A DNA stretch of 64,000 nt, taken from Candidatus Colinaster equi (GTDB taxonomy: Bacteria; Bacillota; Clostridia; Lachnospirales; Lachnospiraceae). The DNA lies in the NCBI GenBank assembly GCA_018064425.1, contig JAGHVF010000011.1:1-64000 (forward strand), given 5' to 3'. The position numbers and the translations under genes were made by a program. The notes below the pieces were generated by a model. It was not told the origin of the DNA. It did not search any database and saw only the letters and a list, made by a program, of their open reading frames with translations. Below, one piece after another: positions 1-8,858 of the stretch; position 1 is the first letter of the stretch; every line of letters begins with the position of its first letter.

Positions 1-472
1 GATTATTACTAATCCCTTTTGTCAGACCGTAGATCGGTAAAAGAACATTAATTAGTGTTGAATATTCACTGACAGAATAAATCTTTGGCTGTGTTAATCT
101 ATATATTTTATCCTTCTTAGATAATACGCCATAGAACACCGCTTCATCTGTGTTTTGCAAATTTTTCTTAACATAGGGAGCATTAAAATAGACAATTTCG
201 CACACGTTTCTTTTTGATGTTCTGATTTTGCAAAAAGTAATTGCCTTTCCCTTTTTAACGGAATATATAGTATCAGCCAAAACATTTGCCCTTATAGCAA
301 CTGCTTTTCCGACCAATTCATCGTCCGGCTCAATCGGATCTTTCATTTCCATAAATCCTTTGGGTAAATCATATATAAGATCCCTAACGGTATTAATATT
401 TAAATGTTTTAATTTGGCTGCCGTTTTTTCGCCAACACCTTCAACCAGGCTCACATTATCTGTTAATTGCAT
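1..472 (-). CDS. recG: ATP-dependent DNA helicase RecG, N-terminal fragment (truncated by window edge)
   Basis: Minus-strand reading from ATG at 472 gives MQLTDNVSLVEGVGEKTAAKLKHLNINTVRDLIYDLPKGF..., typical of the RecG N-terminal wedge region. Gene order rpmB-Asp23-DAK-recG agrees. Confidence 0.85.
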   Translation of the reverse strand, partial: MQLTDNVSLVEGVGEKTAAKLKHLNINTVRDLIYDLPKGFMEMKDPIEPDDELVGKAVAIRANVLADTIYSVKKGKAITFCKIRTSKRNVCEIVYFNAPYVKKNLQNTDEAVFYGVLSKKDKIYRLTQPKIYSVSEYSTLINVLLPIYGLTKGISNN

Positions 473-484
473 ATATTATACCTA

Positions 485-512
485 AACAAAAAAGGCCGGC
501 ATAGCCGGCCTA
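485..512 (-). terminator. Intrinsic terminator downstream of fakA-like gene
   Basis: GGCCGGC-TAT-GCCGGCC stem (494..510) followed on the minus strand by a T tract. Confidence 0.8.
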
Positions 513-517
513 AAACT

Positions 518-2257
518 CTATTCCGCAGAAATAATATAGTAATATATCGGTTGACCACCATATTGAAGTTCAACATCTAAATCAGAATATTTTTCGCTAA
601 TTAAATCAGAGATTTCATTTGCATGTTCTTCGTCAACATCTTCTCCATAATAGATACTGATAAGTTCCGTATCATCATCTACCATTTCATCAACCATGCT
701 CATAACAGTCTCTTCCATGTCAGGACCTACCGACAGTATTCCCGAATCTCCGATGCCCATGTAATCGCCGGATTTAATCTCTTTATCATCAATAACAGTG
801 TCTCTTACCGCATAAGTTACTTCGCCGGTCTTAACGTTCTTAATCTCTTCTGTCATAGTCGCTTCATTCTCTTTAGCGTCCATATCCGGTACAAATGAAA
901 TCAAGGCAGTAATTCCTTGAGCAACAGTCTTAGTCGGGATAACCACTATATTCTTATCTTCAATAAGATATTGTGCCTGATTAGCTGCAAGAATAATATT
1001 CTTATTATTGGGAAGTACAAAAATTGTTTCCGCATTCACCTTGTTAGCAGCATTTACAATATCCTCCGTACTCGGATTCATTGTCTGTCCACCCGAAATA
1101 ATCATATCCACGCCAAGGCTTGTAAATATCTCATCCAAACCGGTGCCGACAGATACCGCAATAAATCCGAACGGTTTCTTCTCTTCAGGCTCATTAGGCT
1201 CAATCACCTCAGGCACTGCATCGCCTGCAGATGTGATTTTTACAACAGCATTGTCATCAAGTGCTGTTCCATCATCTACACCGGCAGCAGCTTTTTCAGA
1301 TGCCTTAAATATCTTTTCCTGATGTTCAAGGCGCATATTATCAATCTTCATATTGGAAAGTGCACCATACTTAAGCGCTCTCTGTATTGCCATTCCGGGA
1401 TCATTGGTATGAACATGCACTTTAACTATTTCATCATCAGCAACTACAACGATTGAATCACCGATTGATTCAAGAAAAGCTTTAAAATCAAGTTCAGTCT
1501 TAATATTAAAGGTCTTGTTAAGCATAATGATAAACTCGGTACAATAACCGAATTTGATATCATCATCGGTAACCTCGCCTTTATATTCACTAGCCACTTT
1601 TGTAACAGGTGCAGCTGCTTCTATTGTATAGTCAATCTCTTTACCAAGAAAAGCATCATATGCACCCTTAAGGACTTCCATAAGGCCTTGACCGCCCGAA
1701 TCAACAACTCCGGCTTGCTTTAAAACAGGTAACATCTCCGGAGTCTTAGCCAAAGTATCATTACCCGCCTGAATAACTATATCAATAAAAGAACTTAAAT
1801 CATCATGTCCGGCATTATTCAATTCAACCGCTTTATCACACATACCCTTTGCAACGGTAAGAATTGTACCTTCCTTTGGTTTCATTACTGCCTTATATGC
1901 AGATTCCACAGCCTTTTCACAAGCTTCGGTAATAAGAGGTATATCAACCTCCTCATTTTCCTTAAGTACCTTTGTAAATCCTCTAAGCAACTGGGACAAG
2001 ATAACGCCCGAATTACCTCTCGCGCCTCTCAATGAACCGCTTGATACACTCTTAGCCAATGTTGCCATATCATCATCACCAAGAGCAGCCACCTCTCTTG
2101 CCGCTGACATAATTGTCATCGTCATATTGGTACCTGTATCTCCATCTGGTACAGGAAAAACATTCAGCTCATTTATCCATTCTTTTTTAGCTTCAAGATT
2201 CTTAGCACCGGCCAAAAACATCTTCTTAAACAGTGCTGCATTGATTTTATCAGACAT
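518..2257 (-). CDS. fakA: DAK/YloV family fatty acid kinase catalytic subunit-like protein
   Basis: MSDKINAALFKKMFLAGAKNLEAKKEWINELNVFPVPDGDTGTNMTMT...; DAK2 N-terminal motif NVFPVPDGDTGTNM; 579 aa. Confidence 0.9.
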   Translation of the reverse strand: MSDKINAALFKKMFLAGAKNLEAKKEWINELNVFPVPDGDTGTNMTMTIMSAAREVAALGDDDMATLAKSVSSGSLRGARGNSGVILSQLLRGFTKVLKENEEVDIPLITEACEKAVESAYKAVMKPKEGTILTVAKGMCDKAVELNNAGHDDLSSFIDIVIQAGNDTLAKTPEMLPVLKQAGVVDSGGQGLMEVLKGAYDAFLGKEIDYTIEAAAPVTKVASEYKGEVTDDDIKFGYCTEFIIMLNKTFNIKTELDFKAFLESIGDSIVVVADDEIVKVHVHTNDPGMAIQRALKYGALSNMKIDNMRLEHQEKIFKASEKAAAGVDDGTALDDNAVVKITSAGDAVPEVIEPNEPEEKKPFGFIAVSVGTGLDEIFTSLGVDMIISGGQTMNPSTEDIVNAANKVNAETIFVLPNNKNIILAANQAQYLIEDKNIVVIPTKTVAQGITALISFVPDMDAKENEATMTEEIKNVKTGEVTYAVRDTVIDDKEIKSGDYMGIGDSGILSVGPDMEETVMSMVDEMVDDDTELISIYYGEDVDEEHANEISDLISEKYSDLDVELQYGGQPIYYYIISAE

Positions 2258-2275
2258 CTTAATAACTCTCCTTAA

Positions 2276-2635
2276 TTAATCAATAACTCTTACACCTTCA
2301 ACAAAGATGTTAATCTTATCTACCTCAATACCGGTAAACTCTTCTACTTTATATTTAACGCTGTCTATTAAGTTGTTGGCAACAGCCAAAATGCTGACAC
2401 CATACACTACAATTACATGGAAATCAATAACAAGCTTGTTATCATTAAGTGATACTGCTATTCCTCTTGTCATATTATCCATTTTTAGTAGTTTAACCAA
2501 TCCATCTTTTACATTAATTCCGGCCATACCGACAATACCGAAGCATTCCATAGCAACACTGCCGGCGTATTGACCGATTACTTCCTTGTCTATAGTGATG
2601 TTACCCATATGAGTATCCATTGATGAACTCTTCAT
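2276..2635 (-). CDS. Asp23/Gls24 family envelope stress response protein (YloU-like)
   Basis: MKSSSMDTHMGNITIDKEVIGQYAGSVAMECFGIVGMAG...; start chosen at the ATG preceded by AGGAGG. The ORF track extends further upstream. Confidence 0.88.
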   Translation of the reverse strand: MKSSSMDTHMGNITIDKEVIGQYAGSVAMECFGIVGMAGINVKDGLVKLLKMDNMTRGIAVSLNDNKLVIDFHVIVVYGVSILAVANNLIDSVKYKVEEFTGIEVDKINIFVEGVRVID

Positions 2636-2704
2636 ATACACCATCCTCCTTATCAAGTTAACAAAAGCAATCCTTGATATTATACTATCATAAGCAAGAA
2701 AAGA

Positions 2705-2740
2705 CAATAAAAAACCTCATCCTAATTAAAGGATGAGGTC
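2705..2740 (-). terminator. Intrinsic terminator of rpmB
   Basis: ACCTCATCC...GGATGAGGT stem followed by TTTTTTATT on the minus strand. Confidence 0.85.
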
Positions 2741-2754
2741 TGTAAATCTAATAA

Positions 2755-2940
2755 TTACGCTCTTTCTACTCTGCCAGACTTAAGACATGTAGTACAAACG
2801 TGCATTCTCTTGGCACCACCGTTAACCTTGCACTTTACGCTTCTAACGTTAGAATTCCAAATATGATTAGATCTTCTATGAGAATGGCTGACGTTATTTC
2901 CGAAATGAACGCCCTTACCGCAGATATCACACTTTGCCAT
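2755..2940 (-). CDS. rpmB: 50S ribosomal protein L28
   Basis: MAKCDICGKGVHFGNNVSHSHRRSNHIWNSNVRSVKCKVNGGAKRMHVCTTCLKSGRVERA. Confidence 0.97.
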   Translation of the reverse strand: MAKCDICGKGVHFGNNVSHSHRRSNHIWNSNVRSVKCKVNGGAKRMHVCTTCLKSGRVERA

Positions 2941-3057
2941 ATTAACACCTCCTCGAATGTATTCGTCTTTTTGACTCACAACATTGTTATATTATCAAAG
3001 AAAGAATCTAAATGCAAGCACTTTTTATGTAAATTTGCATTTTTTCTTATAGTGAAA

Positions 3058-6000
3058 TCAGGCTCCAAATTCAATAATATAATATGTCTTCGTTTTAGGT
3101 ACAAAATCATATCCATTATCAGGGAATTCCAACTTGTTAAACACTTTTATTCCTACCGATTTGTATTTTGCATTTTGTATATTATCTTTTTGAACCTCAC
3201 AGCTTAAAATGACATCTAACACATCACCAATGTCATCGGATGAACATACCACCATATTTTCAGCCATCATAGTATTACGTTCAACCGAAGACCATTCTTC
3301 GCCGCAAGGTCTGTTATGACTGTATAAATATGCAATCTCATATGCTCTTACGCCTGCCGCATCCGACAATTTACTATCCACTGCAAGCGGCAATGCGTTA
3401 TTGTCAATTCTATATTCATTGACAGCATCAAGAAGTTCATTAGCCTTTGCCGTATCATAATAGCCTCTGACAATTGCACTGCGGCCTTCTCCGATATTAA
3501 CCTCATATTTATCATGTGCATGTATAACTACTCTATCCTTAATACATCCACATGTTGAGCAAACAAAGTCAACTTCGCCATCTTCTGTCGGGGTAGCCTC
3601 CTTAGCAACTTCCTGTGTTACTGAATATTCGCAATGAGCACACGTCTCAAGCTCTTCTTTGTCCAAGACAGTATTGCATACAAGACAAATCTTTGTTTTA
3701 TATTTACCGGATTCTATGTAATATACTGCATTATCATGCTCACAACCTGTCAGTTTGTCTATCTTCTCATTCTTATCATATGAGCAGAAACGACAAAGCT
3801 CTCTCTTTGTGCCTTCTTCCTTATAGGTTGCAGGTTTAATGACATATTGTCCTACGCCTGATATTCCATTGCAATCAACATGATTATTCGGATTAAATAC
3901 GGCCGCACGATCTGTAGATTCAATAAAATACAATTCTCGTCCGCTTAATTCATCTTTCTTTTTAGTTGTAGAATAAAAATGACAATTGCTTGCTGTTCCT
4001 TCGCCCTCTACAACCTTAAAATCATATTCTGTTTCCGGATCAATTGTTTCTATATCTGTTGCATCACAATCTCTGCAGACAAACTTAAAATATCCTTCCG
4101 CGTCAGATGTTGCAGGAACATATTCATCTACAACCCAGCTATGATCATGATTCGAAAGTGGTTCAATATCTTCAACATCACCCAACAGTTCAGCACATAC
4201 CAAACAATACTTTTGCTTTGTTCCACCCTCTGTCTCTGTAGGTATCTTTGTCACAACATAATCAGTACTTTCAGTATGTTCTATTTTGTCAATTGACTCA
4301 GTAATATATTCACCACATTCACAATAGCAACGTTTCTGTCCTTCTTCAAAACATGTCGCCGGCTTAACAACTTCCGAATGATTGTTGTAATCATGAGACA
4401 ATCTCGCCACTACATCCGAACGCGTTTCATAACCGCAATAACAGGTATTAAGCGTATAACCTTCTGACGAATGAGTAGGCGCAACAATTTTACTTGTAAA
4501 TCTATGTCCTGTTGCTTCAATATCAGCTTCTTCACGTTTGCCGCATTTCTTACATACATTTATACAATGTCCTTTTTCCGTACATGTAGGATCTGATACA
4601 ATCGTCTTGGTCCAAACATGCTCATGCGGTGCCGGATTACCTCCGAATACACTAATATCACAAACAGCAGTTATACCATTAGCTGTGGCCGTAATTGTAC
4701 AACCACCATTAGCCATTGCTGTAACAACACCCGATACGGACACTGTAGCAACGCTTTCATTATTTGATTCCCAACTAACCGCACTATTTACACCGACAAC
4801 TTTAGCCGTAAGTGATGCCTTCTTTGAAGTCGCATTTGCCAAATCAAAATCAAGAGTTGTCCTATTAAGTGTTATGGTATTATTTATTACCGTCACCTTA
4901 CATGTAGCACTCACGCCATTCACGGAAGCAACAATATTACAATTACCGGCTCCGCACGCTACGACATTACCATCATCATCAACTTCGGCAATCTTTGAAT
5001 TGGAAGTTGTCCAAATAATAGGTGTGCCATCTTCAACTGTACCACTAATGCTCTGAACCGTGATTTTATCATTCATATTTGTTCCGGCAGCATTCAGCTT
5101 AAGCGCAGTTTTGTCCAAAACAACTTTATTTTGTGTAACTTCCACATCGCACACTGCAGACACCCCGTTGGCCATGGCAGTTACTCTTGCTGTTCCTTCT
5201 TTAATAGCTGTTACAGTACCTTTGGAATCAACTTTTACAACTGTGGTATCACTACTGCTCCAAGTCACTTTTTCCTCATGTCCGCTAACGGTAGCTACCA
5301 ATTTATATGTCTTCTGTGTCTTGCTGTTTGCTACTAATAAAACATTATTCTTATTAAGCGAAATGGTTGGAGTATCCATAGATGTTTCGTCAACATGAAC
5401 ATTAACACACTTTTCCAATCCATTAATCGTCACCTTAATAATACAATCGCCAATTCCTTTTGCAGTTACAAGTCCGCTATTTGAAACACTTGCAACCTTT
5501 GCATTGGTTGTAGCCCATTTAGTAGCGTTATTCACTCCGACAATATCCGTAACAGAAAGTTGACCTGTGTGACAATAGTAATCCTTTGTAAGTATAAGAG
5601 TATCTGTATTAATATTAAAATTCGTCTCATATACATCTACAGTACAGCTTGCAGGTATATCATTTGCTTCAGCCGTTACTGTAGCCGTTCCCGGAGCTAC
5701 AGCTACAAGTTTTCCGTTTTGTACCGATACAACATCCGGATTATCCGATTCCCAAATTACTCCCTTCGCATTACCAACAACAGTTGCTTTCAATGTGCTC
5801 GTATTTCCAACATTTGTGCCATAATATAATGTCACGTTTTCAGTATTCAATGCAGTTACCGGTCTGTTCACAATAACTGTACAAACATCTTTTACGCCAC
5901 TTGAAGATGCTGTAATCTTCGCTTTACCGTGACCTACAAAGCAAACTCGTCCCTCATTATCAACCGTTACAACTTTTTTATCTGAAGATGTCCATACAAT

Positions 6001-8838
6001 ATCCGATGATAATCCCGTGGCATGAGCGGTAATCTGATATCCGTCCGGATAATCATATGCATAAACGCTCAATTCATTTTCTTCCAATGCAAGGCTTGTT
6101 GTCGTTACATTAACTTTACACTTGCATGACAATCCGTTTGCAGTTGCATAAACATAACATGTACCGGTACTAATACCCGTGACTTTGCCGTTCTTATCCA
6201 CCTTGGCAACTTCTGTATCATCCGATTCCCAAATTACTTTACTACTGCTACCTACAACCGTTGCTTTAAGATTATAATAGTAATCCAATCCCTTGGTACT
6301 CGTATTAAGATTAATCTCTTCCTTATCTAATGCAATGGATGTCTCTTTAACATAAACAGGTATAGTTGTACTTAATCCATTACACGTAGCTGTTATAACA
6401 ACTTCACCAACATTTTGTGAATGAACATTGCAAACACTCGGTTTCTTACTATCAGCACTTACAATGGCAACAGAAGTATCCGATGATGACCATTTCACAT
6501 CCTTTTGCGCTCCTACAACATTGGCAGTAATTGTACACTCCGATGTTGCTGTGCCGCCGTAATATATTGTTTTTGGTTTATCTTTTATTACAAGGCTATT
6601 ATTCAATACCGTTACAGGGCATGTCGCTTTAACGCCGTTCAAGCAGGCTGTAATTGTTGTTTTTCCGGCCTTTAATGCACAAACTACACCTTCATCATTA
6701 ACGGATGCAATTTTAGGATTGGATGATAAATAAGTTACACCTGTTCCCGGTTCTCCTCCTATTGTAGGATTAAACATATATGACGTACCGTCATCATGTA
6801 GATTAAGTGTCAATTGCTTAACATCAAGATTAAGTGTATTATTTGTGACTATAATACGCACCGTATCTTGATAGTTCTTATCCTTAGAAGGTACATCTTC
6901 GTTGGCATAAGCCACCACAGTTGCAGTATAACTGCCTATTGGTAATTTGCTTGATGTCATACGCACATTACCGTTACTATCAACTTTTATAAGGTTGCCC
7001 GGATCATTATCTACTCTCCACTTCACCTTGTTTGAAGGTCCTTTTGCTATTGCAGATAATTTGCATGCCTTAACAGCCTTATTAAATATGACAGTTTTAA
7101 CAGAATTGTTTTCATCTAACGGAAGCATAATCTTACTGTCATAATTTATTGAAGTTTTAGGTTTGGTATTTCTCTTGCTTTCATCAGATGAATTAGCTAT
7201 TGATGCAATAACATTAACATGACATTGAGTCACCACATCATTTGCCGACAATATAATATTACATTCACCTGTCTTTCTTGCAGTAACAAGACCATTTTTA
7301 TCAACAGTTGCAATCTTTGTATCAGACGATTTCCATGTGTGTTTATCACTCGGACCAACAATATATGCCATCAATTGCCTTGTTTTTTCATAATAATCCT
7401 GTGTTAATTCAATATCGGACAGAGTAATATTTATTCCACTCTCATTCTTTATATATGGATCACGTATTGATACAGTTGGAGATTTGTATACAGTAACATA
7501 ACACTTTTTATAATAGTTCTTGTTTATTTCATCAGGGAAATATTCTCCTGTAGCTTGCATCCGACTTATCTGTTCTTCCGTAACCAATCCCGGAATATAT
7601 GCATATACATAGCAAAAACCGGACTCAATACCTGTTATCTTTCCGGAAAACTTATCAATATCCGCTATTTTTACATCTTTATTACCAACGCCCTCCTGTG
7701 TTTTTTTACCCGGAGCAGCAATAAAATTGGCTTCCTTAATATCACCGACCAAGCTCGCTTTTAATGATACGGAATACTTCGTGAATACATCTACTTTTTC
7801 CTTATCAATACTTATAGTCGGCTTATTAACTTTAAACTTATGCGAAACGGTAAGACCGTTAGCTTTTGCTGTGATAGTTGTACTTCCGCCTGTTAAGAAC
7901 GTAATTTTACCGTTACTGTCAATAGATGCAACTTTTGGATTAGAACTGGTAAATACAATTTTCTCTGTAAGTCCCGAACATACAGGTACAATCGTATAAG
8001 TAGGCATCTCATACGGATTTACCGGCTTATTGATTATATCTATCGGAAATTTCAATGTTGTTGTTGTAACATTTACAATACACGTATCAAGAATACCGTT
8101 ACAGGTTGCTGTAATGATTGACTGACCGGTCTTTTTACCTGTTACTTTACCGGTCTTATCTACTGTCGCAACAGTCGGATCGGAACTTTTCCAAACAATT
8201 GTCTTAGATGCACCTGTTACGCTACAGTTCAACTTGATACTGTTACCGTTTCCTTTTGTAACAATATTTGCCTTTGCTCTATCCAAAACAGTTGTAACAT
8301 CTACAACGGTAACCTTGCATGTTATATTAACACCATTAGCACTTGCCGTTATTTCTGCCGTACCTTCTCCGACAGATGTAACACGTCCCACTTCGGACAC
8401 CACCGCTACTTCGGCATTACTTGTTTCCCACAAGACATTGGTTCGTGCACCTTTTACATTAGCGCGCAATTGAACATTATCAACACAATTTCCGCCAATA
8501 TATATAAGCGACGAGGTCTTATTAAGCTTAATTGTCGGCGCATATACAGTCACACGATAGTAATATGAATGGCTGCTTGCTCTTGCAATAACAAAAACAC
8601 TACCACTCTTATTTGCCGTAATGATACCGTTTTCATCAACCGATGCAATAAGAGGATTCTTTGTCGAAAATTCAAGGTCGCTATTATCGACGCCATCAAT
8701 TGCAATCGTATATGTTTCTCCAACATTCATTTTCACAAAAGAAGTATCAAGAATAGATGCCTCGGCAGATACTCTCGGTATCGCCAACGCACATGCAAAT
8801 ACAATCAATAATGCAATCGTTTTAAGAATTTTCTTCAT
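3058..8838 (-). CDS. Secreted multi-Big2 (bacterial Ig-like) protein with CxxC-rich region and C-terminal CAP/SCP-like domain
   Basis: Signal peptide MKKILKTIALLIVFACALAIPRVSA; about 16 Big2-type repeats (...WESDDTEVAKVDKNGKVTGISTGTCYVYATANGLSCKCKVNV...); CxxC-rich modules; C-terminal LLDAVNEYRIDNNALPLAVDSKLSDAAGVRAYEIAYLYSHNRP (CAP-like). Confidence 0.88.
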   Translation of the reverse strand: MKKILKTIALLIVFACALAIPRVSAEASILDTSFVKMNVGETYTIAIDGVDNSDLEFSTKNPLIASVDENGIITANKSGSVFVIARASSHSYYYRVTVYAPTIKLNKTSSLIYIGGNCVDNVQLRANVKGARTNVLWETSNAEVAVVSEVGRVTSVGEGTAEITASANGVNITCKVTVVDVTTVLDRAKANIVTKGNGNSIKLNCSVTGASKTIVWKSSDPTVATVDKTGKVTGKKTGQSIITATCNGILDTCIVNVTTTTLKFPIDIINKPVNPYEMPTYTIVPVCSGLTEKIVFTSSNPKVASIDSNGKITFLTGGSTTITAKANGLTVSHKFKVNKPTISIDKEKVDVFTKYSVSLKASLVGDIKEANFIAAPGKKTQEGVGNKDVKIADIDKFSGKITGIESGFCYVYAYIPGLVTEEQISRMQATGEYFPDEINKNYYKKCYVTVYKSPTVSIRDPYIKNESGINITLSDIELTQDYYEKTRQLMAYIVGPSDKHTWKSSDTKIATVDKNGLVTARKTGECNIILSANDVVTQCHVNVIASIANSSDESKRNTKPKTSINYDSKIMLPLDENNSVKTVIFNKAVKACKLSAIAKGPSNKVKWRVDNDPGNLIKVDSNGNVRMTSSKLPIGSYTATVVAYANEDVPSKDKNYQDTVRIIVTNNTLNLDVKQLTLNLHDDGTSYMFNPTIGGEPGTGVTYLSSNPKIASVNDEGVVCALKAGKTTITACLNGVKATCPVTVLNNSLVIKDKPKTIYYGGTATSECTITANVVGAQKDVKWSSSDTSVAIVSADSKKPSVCNVHSQNVGEVVITATCNGLSTTIPVYVKETSIALDKEEINLNTSTKGLDYYYNLKATVVGSSSKVIWESDDTEVAKVDKNGKVTGISTGTCYVYATANGLSCKCKVNVTTTSLALEENELSVYAYDYPDGYQITAHATGLSSDIVWTSSDKKVVTVDNEGRVCFVGHGKAKITASSSGVKDVCTVIVNRPVTALNTENVTLYYGTNVGNTSTLKATVVGNAKGVIWESDNPDVVSVQNGKLVAVAPGTATVTAEANDIPASCTVDVYETNFNINTDTLILTKDYYCHTGQLSVTDIVGVNNATKWATTNAKVASVSNSGLVTAKGIGDCIIKVTINGLEKCVNVHVDETSMDTPTISLNKNNVLLVANSKTQKTYKLVATVSGHEEKVTWSSSDTTVVKVDSKGTVTAIKEGTARVTAMANGVSAVCDVEVTQNKVVLDKTALKLNAAGTNMNDKITVQSISGTVEDGTPIIWTTSNSKIAEVDDDGNVVACGAGNCNIVASVNGVSATCKVTVINNTITLNRTTLDFDLANATSKKASLTAKVVGVNSAVSWESNNESVATVSVSGVVTAMANGGCTITATANGITAVCDISVFGGNPAPHEHVWTKTIVSDPTCTEKGHCINVCKKCGKREEADIEATGHRFTSKIVAPTHSSEGYTLNTCYCGYETRSDVVARLSHDYNNHSEVVKPATCFEEGQKRCYCECGEYITESIDKIEHTESTDYVVTKIPTETEGGTKQKYCLVCAELLGDVEDIEPLSNHDHSWVVDEYVPATSDAEGYFKFVCRDCDATDIETIDPETEYDFKVVEGEGTASNCHFYSTTKKKDELSGRELYFIESTDRAAVFNPNNHVDCNGISGVGQYVIKPATYKEEGTKRELCRFCSYDKNEKIDKLTGCEHDNAVYYIESGKYKTKICLVCNTVLDKEELETCAHCEYSVTQEVAKEATPTEDGEVDFVCSTCGCIKDRVVIHAHDKYEVNIGEGRSAIVRGYYDTAKANELLDAVNEYRIDNNALPLAVDSKLSDAAGVRAYEIAYLYSHNRPCGEEWSSVERNTMMAENMVVCSSDDIGDVLDVILSCEVQKDNIQNAKYKSVGIKVFNKLEFPDNGYDFVPKTKTYYIIEFGA
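4660..8780 (-). repeat. Tandem Big2 domain-coding repeats (~16, diverged at DNA level)
   Basis: Recurrent W-x-S-S/N-D-x-x-V-A-x-V-D-x-x-G-x-V-x-x-x-G-x-G-x-x-x-I-T-A-x-x-N-G units counted by eye in the translation. Confidence 0.85.
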
Positions 8839-8858
8839 AAAAATACCTCATAATGCGA

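Noticed and set aside
917-1456. Plus-strand ORF of 179 aa (and many similar plus-strand ORFs opposite minus-strand genes)
   Set aside because: Lies antisense to the well-supported fakA-like CDS; Cys/Ile/Asn-rich composition and no plausible ribosome site. Antisense ORFs of this kind are expected here from codon bias.
4660-8780. Regularly spaced repeats considered as a CRISPR-like or DNA-level repeat array
   Set aside because: Repetition is at protein level (Big2 domains); DNA copies are diverged and spacing is that of about 80-90 aa domains.
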